A stretch of 64,000 nucleotides of DNA, taken from the NCBI RefSeq assembly GCF_001936475.1, contig NZ_MSPQ01000001.1:496001-560000 (forward strand), written 5' to 3'. The position numbers and the translations under genes are program-made. A model generated the notes under the pieces. That model was not told the DNA's origin, ran no database searches, and saw only the letters and a program-made list of their open reading frames with translations. Source of the DNA: Algoriphagus marinus. GTDB lineage: Bacteria > Bacteroidota > Bacteroidia > Cytophagales > Cyclobacteriaceae. Positions 27,905-37,800 of the stretch are shown piece after piece (positions within the stretch are counted from its first letter, which is position 1; each line of letters begins with the position of its first letter).

Positions 27905-29095
27905 ATGAATCAACAAAAGAAAAACTTAATTATTTTTTTTATACTGACCTTCAGCTCCTTAGAGCAAGTGATAGGTCAGGCCTATCAAATCAGTTTATTG
28001 ACTGCAGATCCGGGGGATGAGCTCTATTCTGCCTTTGGCCACTCCGCTATTCGGGTTCTGGATACAGAGAACCGGACAGACTATGTCTTCAACTATGGTA
28101 CTTTTGATTTTGACACTCCTAACTTCTACGGCAAGTTCGCTGGCGGTAAACTAGACTACATGCTTTCGGTCAGCACCTTTGCGGCTTTTGTCGCTGAATA
28201 TGACCGACAGGGAAGGGGGATCAAGGAGCAAATCCTGGATTTGAGCGCAGAACAGACTCAATTCATGATCGAGTTTTTACAGATTAATTACCAACCAGAT
28301 CGGCGCTATTACCGCTATGACTTTTTCTATGACAACTGTGCCACACGGATCCGGGATGCCTTGGACTTGGTCTTGGGAGACAAGTTGGTCTGGAAGGATG
28401 AGGTGAAAGAATCCGATGAAAAGACTTTTCGAAATCTGATTGACGAGTATGTCTATACCTTGCCTTGGGCCGATTTGGGAATCGATTTGGCGCTTGGAGC
28501 TGTGATCGATGTAGATGCAAAGCCACTAGAAGAGCAATTTCTTCCTGATTACATGTTTGAATCTTTTGCACGAGCAGAAATCCAAGGAGATGGTCCTATC
28601 AGGCCTTTGGTGAAGGAGACTTTAGTCATCATGGAATTTCCGAAAGAAGAAAAATCAATGGGTGCTTTTAATCCCTATTGGATTTTTTGGTTAATCGCAA
28701 TCATCTTCACAGCGATTACTTTCATAGGCTTTAAGAAGAAAAAACTATTTATTGGCTTTGATTTGGCCTTCTTTGGCCTTTTGGGATTTTTGGGTATTGT
28801 TATCGCTTTGCTTTGGTTTGCCACAGAACATAGTGCAACCAAGTGGAACTGGAATTTCCTTTGGGCATTTCCCGGTCATTTGGTTTTGATCAAAGGACTA
28901 TGGTCCAAGACCCTTGCCCCTTGGGTAAGAAAGTACCTGCTTTTTGCATTGATTATGGCAGATGCTGCAGTGGTATTTTGGATCTTGGGCTGGCAATCCT
29001 TCCATCCTAGCCTGATGCCGATCTTATTGATTCTGATTCTTCGTACCAATTACCTCTATTATAATTTAGGCAAGTATCGGTTGACTACTTCTTAA
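27905..29095 (+). CDS. lnb: Lnb-type lipoprotein N-acyltransferase (DUF4105)
   Basis: This 396-residue protein has a signal sequence and an N-terminal periplasmic DUF4105 domain with two expected catalytic residues: His46 in [10 protein letters not shown] and Cys145 in [12 protein letters not shown]. The strand [16 protein letters not shown] lies between them. The C-terminal third (about 255-395) holds several membrane helices ([20 protein letters not shown] and following). Lnb was recently described as the Bacteroides enzyme that N-acylates lipoproteins in place of Lnt, using a thiol-based active site; this assignment rests on domain and motif match. It fits a genome rich in surface lipoproteins. 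uvrB follows 61 bp later on the same strand. Confidence 0.78.
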   Translation: MNQQKKNLIIFFILTFSSLEQVIGQAYQISLLTADPGDELYSAFGHSAIRVLDTENRTDYVFNYGTFDFDTPNFYGKFAGGKLDYMLSVSTFAAFVAEYDRQGRGIKEQILDLSAEQTQFMIEFLQINYQPDRRYYRYDFFYDNCATRIRDALDLVLGDKLVWKDEVKESDEKTFRNLIDEYVYTLPWADLGIDLALGAVIDVDAKPLEEQFLPDYMFESFARAEIQGDGPIRPLVKETLVIMEFPKEEKSMGAFNPYWIFWLIAIIFTAITFIGFKKKKLFIGFDLAFFGLLGFLGIVIALLWFATEHSATKWNWNFLWAFPGHLVLIKGLWSKTLAPWVRKYLLFALIMADAAVVFWILGWQSFHPSLMPILLILILRTNYLYYNLGKYRLTTS

Positions 29096-29156
29096 ATCTT
29101 ACCCGAAAGCAAACTTTTGCATAGGGGAATGGTGTTGGGTATCTTCAAGCTATCCC

Positions 29157-31199
29157 ATGGAATTTAAACTTACATCAGATTACAAGCCTACAGGCGATCA
29201 GCCCAAAGCGATCCAGAAATTGGTCGAGGGAGTAAATGATGGGGAACAAGCCCAGGTTTTGCTGGGAGTAACAGGGTCGGGGAAGACTTTCACCATCGCA
29301 AATGTGATCCAGCAAGTTCAGAAGCCAACTCTCATTCTAAGTCATAATAAAACCCTTGCTGCGCAGCTTTACGGTGAGTTCAAGCAATTCTTCCCGGAGA
29401 ATGCAGTCGAATATTTTATTTCCTATTACGATTACTACCAGCCAGAGGCCTTTATCCCAAGTTCGGGTACTTATATAGAAAAAGACCTTTCGATCAATGA
29501 AGAGATCGAAAAGCTGCGACTCAGTGCTTCTTCAGCCTTACTTACTGGTCGCAGAGATGTGATTGTGGTTGCTTCGGTTTCCTGTATCTATGGTATTGGT
29601 AATCCGGAGGAGTTTGCCAAGAATGTAATCCGCTTACAGGAAGGTGACAGAATCCCCAGAAATCAGTTGCTTTTCAAACTGGTCGATATCCTATACAGTC
29701 GCACTCAGCAAGAGTTGACCCACGGGACTTTTCGAGTAAAGGGAGATACGGTAGATATTTTCGTAGCATATGCGGATTGGGGCTATCGGATTTTCTTTTG
29801 GGGGGATGAGATCGAAGCTATTCAGCGGTTTGACCCGGCAACGGGAAAAAAACTGAACGATGAGAAAATCATTTCCATTTTTCCTGCAAATCTCTTTGTA
29901 ACTGGAAGGGATACGATTAATACTGCGATCAAAGAGATTCAGGATGATATGGTAGCTCAAGTGAACTTCTTTGAGAAGGAGGGGAAATTTTTGGAGGCCA
30001 AGCGTCTTCAGGAGCGGACTGAGTTTGACTTAGAGATGATCCGGGAGCTGGGCTATTGCTCGGGAGTAGAAAATTACTCGAGGTATTTTGATCGACGCGA
30101 GCCTGGGATGCGCCCTTTCTGTCTGATGGATTATTTTCCGGATGATTTTTTATTGGTCATAGACGAAAGCCATGTGACTATCCCTCAAGTACGGGCTATG
30201 TGGGGAGGAGACCGTTCTCGAAAAGTGAACCTTGTCGACTTCGGATTCCGACTTCCATCAGCTTTGGACAATCGACCGTTGAAATTTGATGAGTTTGAGA
30301 CTTTGGCTAATCAGGTCGTTTACGTATCAGCTACTCCAGCCGATTATGAGTTGGCACTTACAGAAGGAGAAGTGGTAGAACAGATTATCAGACCTACAGG
30401 ACTTCTAGATCCAACTATCGAGGTGCGTCCAAGTCAAAATCAAATTGATGATTTGTTAGAAGAAATCGATCAAACCATCAAAACAGATGCACGTGTGCTG
30501 GTGACTACACTTACCAAGCGGATGGCAGAGGAATTACAAAAATTCTTGGAACGCGCTGGCGTGAAATCCCGATACATTCACTCTGAAGTCAAGACACTGG
30601 ATCGAGTAGAAATCCTTCGTGAATTGAGACTGGGGGTATTTGATGTATTAGTCGGGGTCAATTTATTACGTGAAGGATTGGATTTACCTGAGGTTTCTTT
30701 GGTGGCGATTTTGGATGCAGATAAGGAAGGTTTCCTTCGAAATGAGCGAAGTTTGGTGCAGACGATCGGTAGAGCCGCACGAAATTCTGAAGGGCGAGTG
30801 ATCATGTATGCTGATAAAATCACTGCATCGATGCAATTGGCTATCGATGAAACAAAGCGAAGAAGAGCGCTTCAGATCGAATACAATACCGAGCATGGAA
30901 TCACGCCTACCACAATTTTGAAATCCCGGGATAAAATTATGGGACAAACAAAAGTGGCTGATTCTAAGAAAAATGCGAAATTCTACGCCGAGCCGATGCC
31001 CGGTGAGGCGAATATGGCTGCAGATCCGGTGGTGCAGTATTTGAGTAAGGATAAGTTAGAAAAATTGATCCAACAGACTCAAAAACAAATGGAGAAAGCG
31101 GCGAAAGAGCTCAACTTCATGGAAGCTGCGAGGCTACGAGATGAGTGGCAAGCTCAAAAATCCCGATTGGAACAATTGAATCTAGGAGTAAACAAGTAA
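29157..31199 (+). CDS. uvrB: Excinuclease ABC subunit B
   Basis: This 680-residue protein has all UvrB landmarks: Walker A ([10 protein letters not shown], about 38-47) and the beta-hairpin region ([20 protein letters not shown], about 91-110). The DEAD-like motif is DESH, the helicase motifs include [15 protein letters not shown] and [26 protein letters not shown] is motif VI, and a C-terminal UVR domain ([20 protein letters not shown]) binds UvrC. It loads on damaged DNA with UvrA and recruits UvrC in nucleotide excision repair. Length and order are normal. Confidence 0.96.
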   Translation: MEFKLTSDYKPTGDQPKAIQKLVEGVNDGEQAQVLLGVTGSGKTFTIANVIQQVQKPTLILSHNKTLAAQLYGEFKQFFPENAVEYFISYYDYYQPEAFIPSSGTYIEKDLSINEEIEKLRLSASSALLTGRRDVIVVASVSCIYGIGNPEEFAKNVIRLQEGDRIPRNQLLFKLVDILYSRTQQELTHGTFRVKGDTVDIFVAYADWGYRIFFWGDEIEAIQRFDPATGKKLNDEKIISIFPANLFVTGRDTINTAIKEIQDDMVAQVNFFEKEGKFLEAKRLQERTEFDLEMIRELGYCSGVENYSRYFDRREPGMRPFCLMDYFPDDFLLVIDESHVTIPQVRAMWGGDRSRKVNLVDFGFRLPSALDNRPLKFDEFETLANQVVYVSATPADYELALTEGEVVEQIIRPTGLLDPTIEVRPSQNQIDDLLEEIDQTIKTDARVLVTTLTKRMAEELQKFLERAGVKSRYIHSEVKTLDRVEILRELRLGVFDVLVGVNLLREGLDLPEVSLVAILDADKEGFLRNERSLVQTIGRAARNSEGRVIMYADKITASMQLAIDETKRRRALQIEYNTEHGITPTTILKSRDKIMGQTKVADSKKNAKFYAEPMPGEANMAADPVVQYLSKDKLEKLIQQTQKQMEKAAKELNFMEAARLRDEWQAQKSRLEQLNLGVNK

Positions 31200-31229
31200 T
31201 AGGTTTTCCTGTTCATAAACCACTAGACC

Positions 31230-31874
31230 ATGACCTTACAGGAAATTAGGATTCTCGCTTCGAAAGGGGAGGGATTGAAGATTGAATTCAAGAAAAAAGC
31301 AGCGCATCCGGAAAAAATTGTTCGGGAAGTCATTGCTTTGGCTAATACTGTAGGTGGAAATTTATTAATTGGAGTAGATGATGACGGCACGGTAAGTGGC
31401 CAGCGATTTATCGAGGAGGAGATTTTCGTGATGGAAAAGGCTATTCAAGAGTTGATTTTTCCAACTTTAGAATACGAGGTGTCTTCCATAAAACTGTCTG
31501 AAAAAAAAGGAGTGGCAGTTTTTAAAATTCCTATGAGTAATCAAAGGCCGCATTATTTGAAAGAAAAAGAGCGAAAGCAAGCTTTTATTCGTGTTGCGGA
31601 TCGTAGCATACAAGCAAGCAGAGAAGTTTGGGAGGTTTTACGCAGAGGGAAAAATCAAAGAGACACTGTTTTTACCTACAGCTGGAAAGAAGAGTTGCTT
31701 ATGAAAGCCATGGAAGATACAGGCAAGATAACCTTGAAAGAGTATGCAAAGCTGGCTAAGCTCCCAAAATTCATTGCTTCAAAAACCCTTGTGCGCCTCG
31801 TATTGGCGAATGTGCTTCAGATTCACCCTCAAGAAGCGGATGATTTTTTTACCTTAAAAGAGACGGGAGTTTGA
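31230..31874 (+). CDS. AlbA_2 (Schlafen-like) domain DNA-binding protein
   Basis: The 214-residue protein carries an AlbA_2 domain (about 5-130). It opens with EIRILASKGEGLKIEFKKKA, then IVREVIALANTVGGNLLIGVDDDGTVSG, and closes with ERKQAFIRVADRSIQAS. The C-terminal part (about 145-214) is helical and resembles a winged helix. These proteins are usually called putative transcriptional regulators or ATP-binding proteins. No ATPase motif is visible here. It follows uvrB by 30 bp, probably co-transcribed. Its last 26 bp overlap the end of the convergent PLP-enzyme gene. Confidence 0.8.
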   Translation: MTLQEIRILASKGEGLKIEFKKKAAHPEKIVREVIALANTVGGNLLIGVDDDGTVSGQRFIEEEIFVMEKAIQELIFPTLEYEVSSIKLSEKKGVAVFKIPMSNQRPHYLKEKERKQAFIRVADRSIQASREVWEVLRRGKNQRDTVFTYSWKEELLMKAMEDTGKITLKEYAKLAKLPKFIASKTLVRLVLANVLQIHPQEADDFFTLKETGV

Positions 31875-32772
31875 TCCCGGTGCGTTCCGTAAAACCTACA
31901 TTCCCCTGAAGGCCACCACTATGAATCACAAGAATTTTTGATCCTTTTGGAAAATAGTTTTGGCAGATTAAATGCCAGATTCCGAAAAGCATCTTTCCTG
32001 TATAGATTGGGTCTAGAATAATTCCAAAAGACTCGTAAAACCACCAAATAAATTCGACTAGTTGTTGATCGTATTTCGCGTATCCTCCAAAATGGAATTG
32101 AGAAAAAATCTCAAAAGATCCCAATCCACTAAGATCAAAGCCTTTTAGTAAATCATCAATTTCCTTTCGAATAAAGTCCCCTCTTAAAGCCGAAAACCCA
32201 AGCAGCTTTTGCGATGATTCTAAGGAAGTATAGATACCGGCGAATGTTCCTCCAGTTCCAATGGAAGTAGCAATGTGAGAGTATTTTTTATCATTGGGTT
32301 GAAGAATTTCAGCTGTTCCTTTGATCGCAAGTTCGTTAGTTCCACCCTCTGGGATAAGGTAAAACGCCCCAAATTTTTCAGAAAGGCTTTTGAGAAAAGA
32401 AGGTTCTTTTTTCAGTCTAAAGGTGGCTCGATCTACAAAATGAAGATCCATGCCAAGAGATTCTGCATGAGAAAGTGTAGCATTAAGAGGATCTATCCGT
32501 TCTCCTCTGATGATCCCAATAGCCGATAAATTTAGAGCTTTTGCACCTGCTGCTGTGGCATAAATATGATTTGAAAAAGCACCTCCAAAGGTCAAAACCT
32601 TTTCAAATCCATCCAAAACCGCTTTTTCCAGATTGTATTTCAGTTTAAAGAATTTATTTCCCGAAAGCTCGGGATGGACCAAGTCTAGACGTTTGATCGC
32701 CAATTCAATTCCTTTTTCATCCAAAAGTGGATGATCTAGCGGTTGATTAATGACTGGAAGAGATTGTAGCAT
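31849..32772 (-). CDS. PLP-dependent enzyme, ACC deaminase/D-cysteine desulfhydrase family
   Basis: This 307-residue fold type II PLP enzyme has the Schiff-base lysine in LSGNKFFKLKYNLEKA (about 37-52) and the substrate-loop motif FGGAFSNHIYATAAGAK. A glycine-rich phosphate-binding loop follows (ATSIGTGGTFAG), and HSGGLQGN near the C-terminus is typical of the 1-aminocyclopropane-1-carboxylate deaminase/D-cysteine desulfhydrase group. The two activities cannot be separated by eye; D-cysteine or another D-amino acid is the likelier substrate in such bacteria. It is alone on the minus strand and overlaps the AlbA_2 gene by 26 bp at the 3' end. Confidence 0.85.
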   Translation of the reverse strand: MLQSLPVINQPLDHPLLDEKGIELAIKRLDLVHPELSGNKFFKLKYNLEKAVLDGFEKVLTFGGAFSNHIYATAAGAKALNLSAIGIIRGERIDPLNATLSHAESLGMDLHFVDRATFRLKKEPSFLKSLSEKFGAFYLIPEGGTNELAIKGTAEILQPNDKKYSHIATSIGTGGTFAGIYTSLESSQKLLGFSALRGDFIRKEIDDLLKGFDLSGLGSFEIFSQFHFGGYAKYDQQLVEFIWWFYESFGIILDPIYTGKMLFGIWHLICQNYFPKGSKILVIHSGGLQGNVGFTERTGIKLPSLLR

Positions 32773-32824
32773 GAAAGCCCTAAATGGAAAAGTTTCTTAA
32801 AGTTAATAATCTTATTTTTGCATC

Positions 32825-33859
32825 ATGAGCATGCTACCCGACGACGAAATCGAAGAGGACGAATTAGAATTATATGAGCACTACCGTTTTCTTGTAGACA
32901 AGGGCCAATCGCCAATCCGGATTGATAAGTTTTTGACTGAGAAGGTTGCTTTGGCGACCAGAAATCGGGTGCAGCTGGCCATTGATGCAGGTTCTATCCA
33001 GGTAAATGGAAAAAACACCAAAGGGAGTTATAAGATCAAACCAGGGGATGATATCCGAGTTCTATTTGAAAAACCTAGAAGGGAAACGGAAGTTCTAGCT
33101 GAGGATATAGACTTAGATATTATTTTCGAAGATCAATACCTGATGGTAGTAAATAAGCCCGCCGGGATGGTTGTTCACCCTGCGCAGGGTAATTGGACTG
33201 GGACACTCGTGAATGGACTGGTTTACCATTTTCAAAATTTACCTGAAATGAAAGGCAATGTGGGAAGACCCGGACTAGTTCATCGAATTGATAAGGATAC
33301 CTCTGGTTTGCTTGTAATAGCCAAATCGGAGGAAGCGATGACTCATTTGGCAGCACAATTTTTTCATCATACCATTGACCGAACTTATCTAGCTCTTGTT
33401 TGGGGTGAGCCGGAAGGTGAATCGGGAACCATTACTGGCAATGTGGGCAGAAGCGCTAAGGATCGTAAAGTGATGGATGTATTTGTAGATGGAAGTCAGG
33501 GAAAGCATGCTGTGACTCATTGGAAAGTAATTGAGCGACTAAGGTATGTTACGCTAGTTCAATGTAATTTGGAGACAGGGCGAACTCATCAGATTAGAGC
33601 GCACATGAAGTTCATAGGACACCCACTTTTCAATGATGCCATGTATGGTGGAGATAAAATCCGGAAAGGGACGCAGTTTGCGAAGTATAAAACTTTCATT
33701 CAAAACTGTTTTGACTTAATTCCAAGGCAAGCCCTTCATGCCAAATCATTGGGCTTTATCCATCCTGTCACTAAAGAGAAGCTTTATTTCGAAGCGCCAC
33801 TTCCACCAGATTTTGGGGGCGTGTTAGATAAATGGAGATCCTATGTGATTTATGAATAA
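32825..33859 (+). CDS. rluD: RluD-type 23S rRNA pseudouridine synthase
   Basis: This 344-residue RluA/RluD-family protein has an S4 domain (about 28-75, IRIDKFLTEKVALATRNRVQ) and a catalytic domain with the family motif HRIDKDTSGLLVIAK, where the Asp is catalytic. Further markers are NKPAGMVVHPAQGN, ETGRTHQIRAHMKFIGHP and KSLGFIHPVTKEK. RluD makes pseudouridines in helix 69 of 23S rRNA. A TATTTTTG -7-like box ends only 4 bp before the first ATG, so translation may instead begin at the second ATG, two codons downstream. A weak hairpin follows the stop. Confidence 0.9.
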   Translation: MSMLPDDEIEEDELELYEHYRFLVDKGQSPIRIDKFLTEKVALATRNRVQLAIDAGSIQVNGKNTKGSYKIKPGDDIRVLFEKPRRETEVLAEDIDLDIIFEDQYLMVVNKPAGMVVHPAQGNWTGTLVNGLVYHFQNLPEMKGNVGRPGLVHRIDKDTSGLLVIAKSEEAMTHLAAQFFHHTIDRTYLALVWGEPEGESGTITGNVGRSAKDRKVMDVFVDGSQGKHAVTHWKVIERLRYVTLVQCNLETGRTHQIRAHMKFIGHPLFNDAMYGGDKIRKGTQFAKYKTFIQNCFDLIPRQALHAKSLGFIHPVTKEKLYFEAPLPPDFGGVLDKWRSYVIYE

Positions 33860-33890
33860 GTATTTTTCTTATGAAATGTGTAATAAAAGC

Positions 33891-33920
33891 TCATTAATAT
33901 TGAATTAATGATATTTATTT
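33891..33920 (+). terminator. Possible weak terminator of rluD
   Basis: TCATTAAT (33891-33898) pairs with ATTAATGA (33904-33911), followed by a T-rich but broken tract. The stem is purely AT-rich, so strength is doubtful. Confidence 0.35.
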
Positions 33921-34072
33921 AATCAAATTTCGATTGATTCAGCAAAAAATAAAAGTCTTATTGAAAATCTGTTAATCTCAACAGTAATAAAAGGAGTAAA
34001 ATTACCGAATCGTTATTTTTCAATCGATTTCATTAAAAATACTGTAAATTTTTAGAATTATTATTGAAATAT

Positions 34073-34103
34073 TTTTAATAAACCTGTGCTCCCTCTATAT
34101 TTG
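34073..34103 (+). promoter_or_regulatory. Promoter of tRNA-like RNA copy 1
   Basis: TTTTAATAAACC (34073-34084) is followed after 11 bp by TATATTTG (34096-34103), a match to the -7 consensus TAnnTTTG. The TTTT lies 19 bp upstream of the -7 box, the normal -33/-7 spacing for Bacteroidota (with T in place of the G of TTTG). The same 12-mer and spacing precede copy 2. Confidence 0.65.
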
Positions 34104-34164
34104 AAGTATCAATAAGGCACAACAGAAGGTTGGCATTCCAAAATACATTGAAATTACACTACAC

Positions 34165-34289
34165 TGTAGGGTGTTGAAACTGGCAGACAAGCCCTCCTGT
34201 CTCGGGGGTGAGGTTACTGGGATAAAGCGTTTACCGAGCTCGTAAATTTGCCTAACTACTTCGTGGAGGTTCGAATCCTTCTCCTACAG
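34165..34289 (+). ncRNA. tRNA-like RNA with giant variable arm, copy 1
   Basis: A complete cloverleaf folds. Acceptor 7 bp: 34165-34171 (TGTAGGG) with 34282-34288 (TCCTACA). D-arm: TTG/CAA with loop GG (34181-34182), like tRNA-Leu. Anticodon arm: CCCTC 34192-34196 with GGGGG 34204-34208, 7-nt loop CTGTCTC, anticodon GTC 34199-34201. T-arm: GGAGG, TTCGAAT, CCTTC (34265-34281). Discriminator G34289; CCA is not encoded. Between the anticodon and T arms are 56 nt forming an arm: base TGAGG/CTTCG (34209-34213/34259-34263), a 13/7-nt internal loop, and a distal hairpin 34227-34251. Anticodon loop and G73 match tRNA-Asp except U at position 37, whereas the body is class II. The variable region is over twice the usual class II size, so an ordinary decoding role is unlikely. 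Flanked by its own promoter and terminator. Confidence 0.8.
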
Positions 34290-34323
34290 CAGGTTATTTT
34301 GGGTTTATTGTTAATTGACTAAG

Positions 34324-34352
34324 ACCATGAAATTTTGTTTCATGGTTTTTTT
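34324..34352 (+). terminator. Terminator of tRNA-like RNA copy 1
   Basis: ACCATGAAA (34324-34332) pairs perfectly with TTTCATGGT (34338-34346) over TTTTG and runs into seven Ts. It lies 35 nt after the RNA 3' end. Confidence 0.85.
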
Positions 34353-34535
34353 ATGCCCTTTTTATTCTTATAAGTTATTTCATAAAATAACTAAATCACA
34401 ATAGAAGATTTTGAAAAAATGTCATTAGGGAATCCATAATTAATTCTAAAAATTTGAGTCAAAAATAAAAATAATGTAATAAAAAGAGCTTTTTTAAATT
34501 TAAACTGTAAAAAAATAAAATAATTATTGCCAAAA

Positions 34536-34566
34536 TTTTAATAAACCAATGGTATTTCTAATTTTG
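34536..34566 (+). promoter_or_regulatory. Promoter of tRNA-like RNA copy 2
   Basis: The same TTTTAATAAACC (34536-34547) precedes TAATTTTG (34559-34566) with the identical 11-bp spacing seen upstream of copy 1. The leader to the RNA start is about 87 nt, against about 61 nt for copy 1, so 5' processing would be needed. Confidence 0.65.
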
Positions 34567-34653
34567 GCCTATTGAAATTTAAATCGATTGCGAAAAATAA
34601 TAAATCGATTCTAAACTTCACTTATGCAAAAGGCATAATACCAACTACTCTAA

Positions 34654-34776
34654 TGTAGGATGTTGAAACTGGCAGACAAGCCCTCCTGTCTCGGGGGTGA
34701 AGATTTTAGCATAAAGCATAATTCAACCGAACTATTGCCTAACTACTTCGTGGAGGTTCGAATCCTTCTCCTACAG
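34654..34776 (+). ncRNA. tRNA-like RNA with giant variable arm, copy 2
   Basis: This has the same architecture as copy 1. Acceptor TGTAGGA (34654-34660) pairs with TCCTACA (34769-34775); the seventh pair is A-U here and G-U in copy 1. D-arm, anticodon arm (34681-34697, anticodon GTC 34688-34690) and T-arm (34752-34768) are identical in sequence to copy 1. Variable region 54 nt: base stem TGAAG/CTTCG (34698-34702/34746-34750, an A-U pair where copy 1 has G-U), internal loop of 13 nt (ending ATAAA) and 7 nt (CTAACTA), and a distal hairpin 34716-34738 whose sequence has diverged while its GC/GC base is kept. Discriminator G34776; no CCA. A terminator follows at once. Conservation of the core with drift in the distal stem indicates selection on structure. 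Confidence 0.8.
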
Positions 34777-34783
34777 CTAAAAA

Positions 34784-34807
34784 GCAGCACATAGGTGCTG
34801 CTTTTTT
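34784..34807 (+). terminator. Terminator of tRNA-like RNA copy 2
   Basis: GCAGCAC (34784-34790) pairs with GTGCTGC (34795-34801) over ATAG, flanked by As and followed by six Ts. It begins 8 nt after the RNA 3' end. Confidence 0.88.
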
Positions 34808-34854
34808 CATTTAGTGTAAAGCTTATTCCTTATTTTAGTTGAAAATTACCTTTG

Positions 34855-37800
34855 ATGGACCGAAAGGATAGAACTAAGAACTTCAAGCACCCGATTCGAA
34901 AGAAGATTGTTAGAATCTTAATGATTATTTTTTTATCAATACTTTTCCTAGAGTTTTTGGTTTACTTCGGCTCTAACCTTTTGCTTTCCAATTGGACAAG
35001 GCAAAAAATCAATGAATCCACTAAAGGTGTTTACGAGGTTGATTTTAACAGGGTAAATTTTTCACTCATTCGAAGAGGATTGTTTTTGGATGGCATTATC
35101 CTAAAACCTGTCAATTCCAGAATGGATAACCAAGATCAGGCACTTTTCGATCTCTATTTGGACCAACTCGCAATTAAGAGCCTTTGGTATAGTTTTTCAT
35201 CAGGGGTGTTTTCTATTGGAAAGATCGAGCTTGATAATCCAAATCTTAGCTTGGATTTGCCTGATCGGCAGAATTTTGATGATCAATCCGAAATTGTGCC
35301 CCAAAAAGAATCACGGGTAAAAGCTTTAGAAGCAGAAATCAAAAAGAGTATTGATCGATTAAGTTTTGCAGGTGTATATATATACGAGATTGAAATTGTC
35401 CATGCAGATCTTTTCTTTTTAAACTTTCTAAGTGAGAATTCTCTCAAGGCAGAGAATACAAAATTGATTGTTAAGGATGTGAACTGGGTCACTCAGCAAG
35501 AGTGGAAAACGCCTTTCAATGCCAAAGGATTTGAATTTGATCTCGAAAATGTCAATTTCCCTCTACCTGATGGAGTTCATACGGTCTCAGCTACCAATGT
35601 TAAGGTCAGTTCCTTAGATAATCAGATTGATCTAAAAGGACTTCAACTTACCCCGGATCGAACAAAGGAAAGCAAGGCTTATTACGATGTTTCACTGAAA
35701 GACCTTAGGGTTGGTAATGTGGATTTGAATACCGCTTTTATGACTTCAAAGGTTTTGATAGACGAAATTGTATTGGCGAATCCGAATTTCAAGGTGGAAC
35801 GCCGAATTACCTCCGAAAAGGATACCACTTCTTCCGGAAATTTGAATGATTTGATTGACGGGATATTGGAGTCAATTGAAATCAAAGAGCTTTCTGTAGT
35901 CCAAGGAAGTTTTTTGACCTCAGACTTTCAAGATTCACTTAAGAATCGGATTGAGATCAAGGATCTTGATTTCAATATGATCAAGTTTTATTTAGGCAAT
36001 GATCTAGAAAGGCGAAAAAATCAATTTTTTTATGGTCAGGATGCTTCTATGAGGATCAAGGATGCAAGCCTATATCTCTCCGACGATATCCATGTGATCT
36101 ATGGTGAAAGTGTCACCTTATCTTCCTTTAAGGATGAATTAATCATTGAAAATGTAAGAGTTGAACCTAGAGTAGAGTCTCTTGAGGCTTTGGATCCGGA
36201 TAATATTATTCAAATCTCTCTTCCAAAGCTTGCGCTTAACAATGCCAACCTTAAGCAATTCTACAATCAAGGGAAATTGGAAATGGATGAACTGATCATT
36301 GATTCTCCAAAAGTTGAATTTAAAGAATTGAATCAGAAGGAAAAGAGACCTTTTAAGGATGGTAAAGCATCAGAACTTCTGAAGGGCTATATGGATGAGG
36401 TTTCTATAGCAAAACTTCAGCTAAATGATGGTGAAGTTCAATTTACCGATGAGGCTGGAGTTCGTAGCAACGATATCGGTTTTGAGCGATTCAGTTTACT
36501 CTTGGAAAAAGTACTGATCAGACCAAATCTGACCACTTCTATTCAAGATATTTTTCTGGCTGAGGAAATGGTCCTTAGTATGGATAAATACCGCCTCAAG
36601 CTTAGAGATAACTTACATGAATTTCTGGCAGGAGAGATTTTGATAGATTCAAAAAATTCTCGGGTGGTAATCAAGGATTTCTCATTGAAACCAGAAAATC
36701 CGGATGCTGTCCAGAATGCATTGGATGCTTATAATAAAACCGTGGTTATTGATGTGGAAATTCCGGAATTTAGAATTGAGGGGATAGATCTTCAGGCTGC
36801 TTTTTGGGATGAAAAGCTAATCGTGGGAGAGATTCTGATTCCTTCCCCCAAAGCGGAATTGAAAAGATATCGAAAGAAAATTGTCAGTTCAAATGCTTCA
36901 GAACAGCTGAATTCTGCCGACGAATTTGAAACGCTCCTGACTTCTTATTTTTCCTACATACAGATTGATTCGGTCAGTTTCAGTGACGGACAAATCAAGT
37001 ATGAAAATTTTTCCGGCTCAAAAGATATTTCATTGTCCGAGGATAGTCTTTCTTTAAAACTGAAGGGGTTTTTGATTGAAAGGGGAGTCCCGGTTGAAGA
37101 AGGTAGAACTTTCTTTTCTGAGGAAATAGATTTAAGTCTTGCCAAGTACTCTTTTAATGTCGCCGGGGGTAATTATGAAGTCGATACCGACAACTTGAAT
37201 TATAATTCAAAGTCCAAAACAATTTTCATTGATAACCTAAGGTTATTTCCTTCCAAGGAAATCGATAGTAAAATCGCATTTGAGGTGAAACTACCGGAGG
37301 TTGCTTTCAGAGGTGTAGACTTACAATCATTTCTGTTCGACAACACCTTGATATTGGATCGTCTGGCGGTTAATGGTAGTGAAATCGAGCTCGGAATTAA
37401 CAGGGACTTTGAAGCAGGGGCAAAGACTTCAAAAAAGAAAAGCACTTCAAATAAGGCCTTACCAAAAGCTATTGATGAGATAAGAATCAAAAAAATAGAT
37501 GCCCTCGATTCAAAACTGACTATCAATTATTTGACTGGAAAAAGTGATGTCCAATCGATCCAAACAAACTTTGACTTAGAGGTTAGCGGACTTCGATTGG
37601 ATTCAACTACCTCTTCCAAAGAGAATTTTTCGAGACTTTTTGAGGAGATTGATTTAAAACTAGAAAACTTTTCCTTTGCGCTCCCTGATAGTATTCACAA
37701 TCTGAAATTCACTTCCTTAGAGGTGAATAATAAGGAGGAAGAAACCGTATTTTCTGATTTTGAAATCTCACCAATCAATACGATAGGGAAGCAAGGAGTC

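Noticed and set aside
34197..34264. Group I or other intron inside a tRNA
   Set aside because: The anticodon stem and loop are continuous and intact (5 bp, 7 nt); the extra sequence lies between the anticodon and T arms, where introns of bacterial tRNAs do not sit, and it forms its own arm.
34165..34776. Ordinary tRNA-Asp or tRNA-Leu genes
   Set aside because: The anticodon says Asp but the D-arm and variable arm are class II, and the variable region is 54-56 nt. No normal tRNA of either type fits.
34165..34776. tmRNA fragments or a two-piece tmRNA
   Set aside because: There is no tag-peptide frame or pseudoknots, and a full D-arm and anticodon arm are present, which tmRNA lacks.
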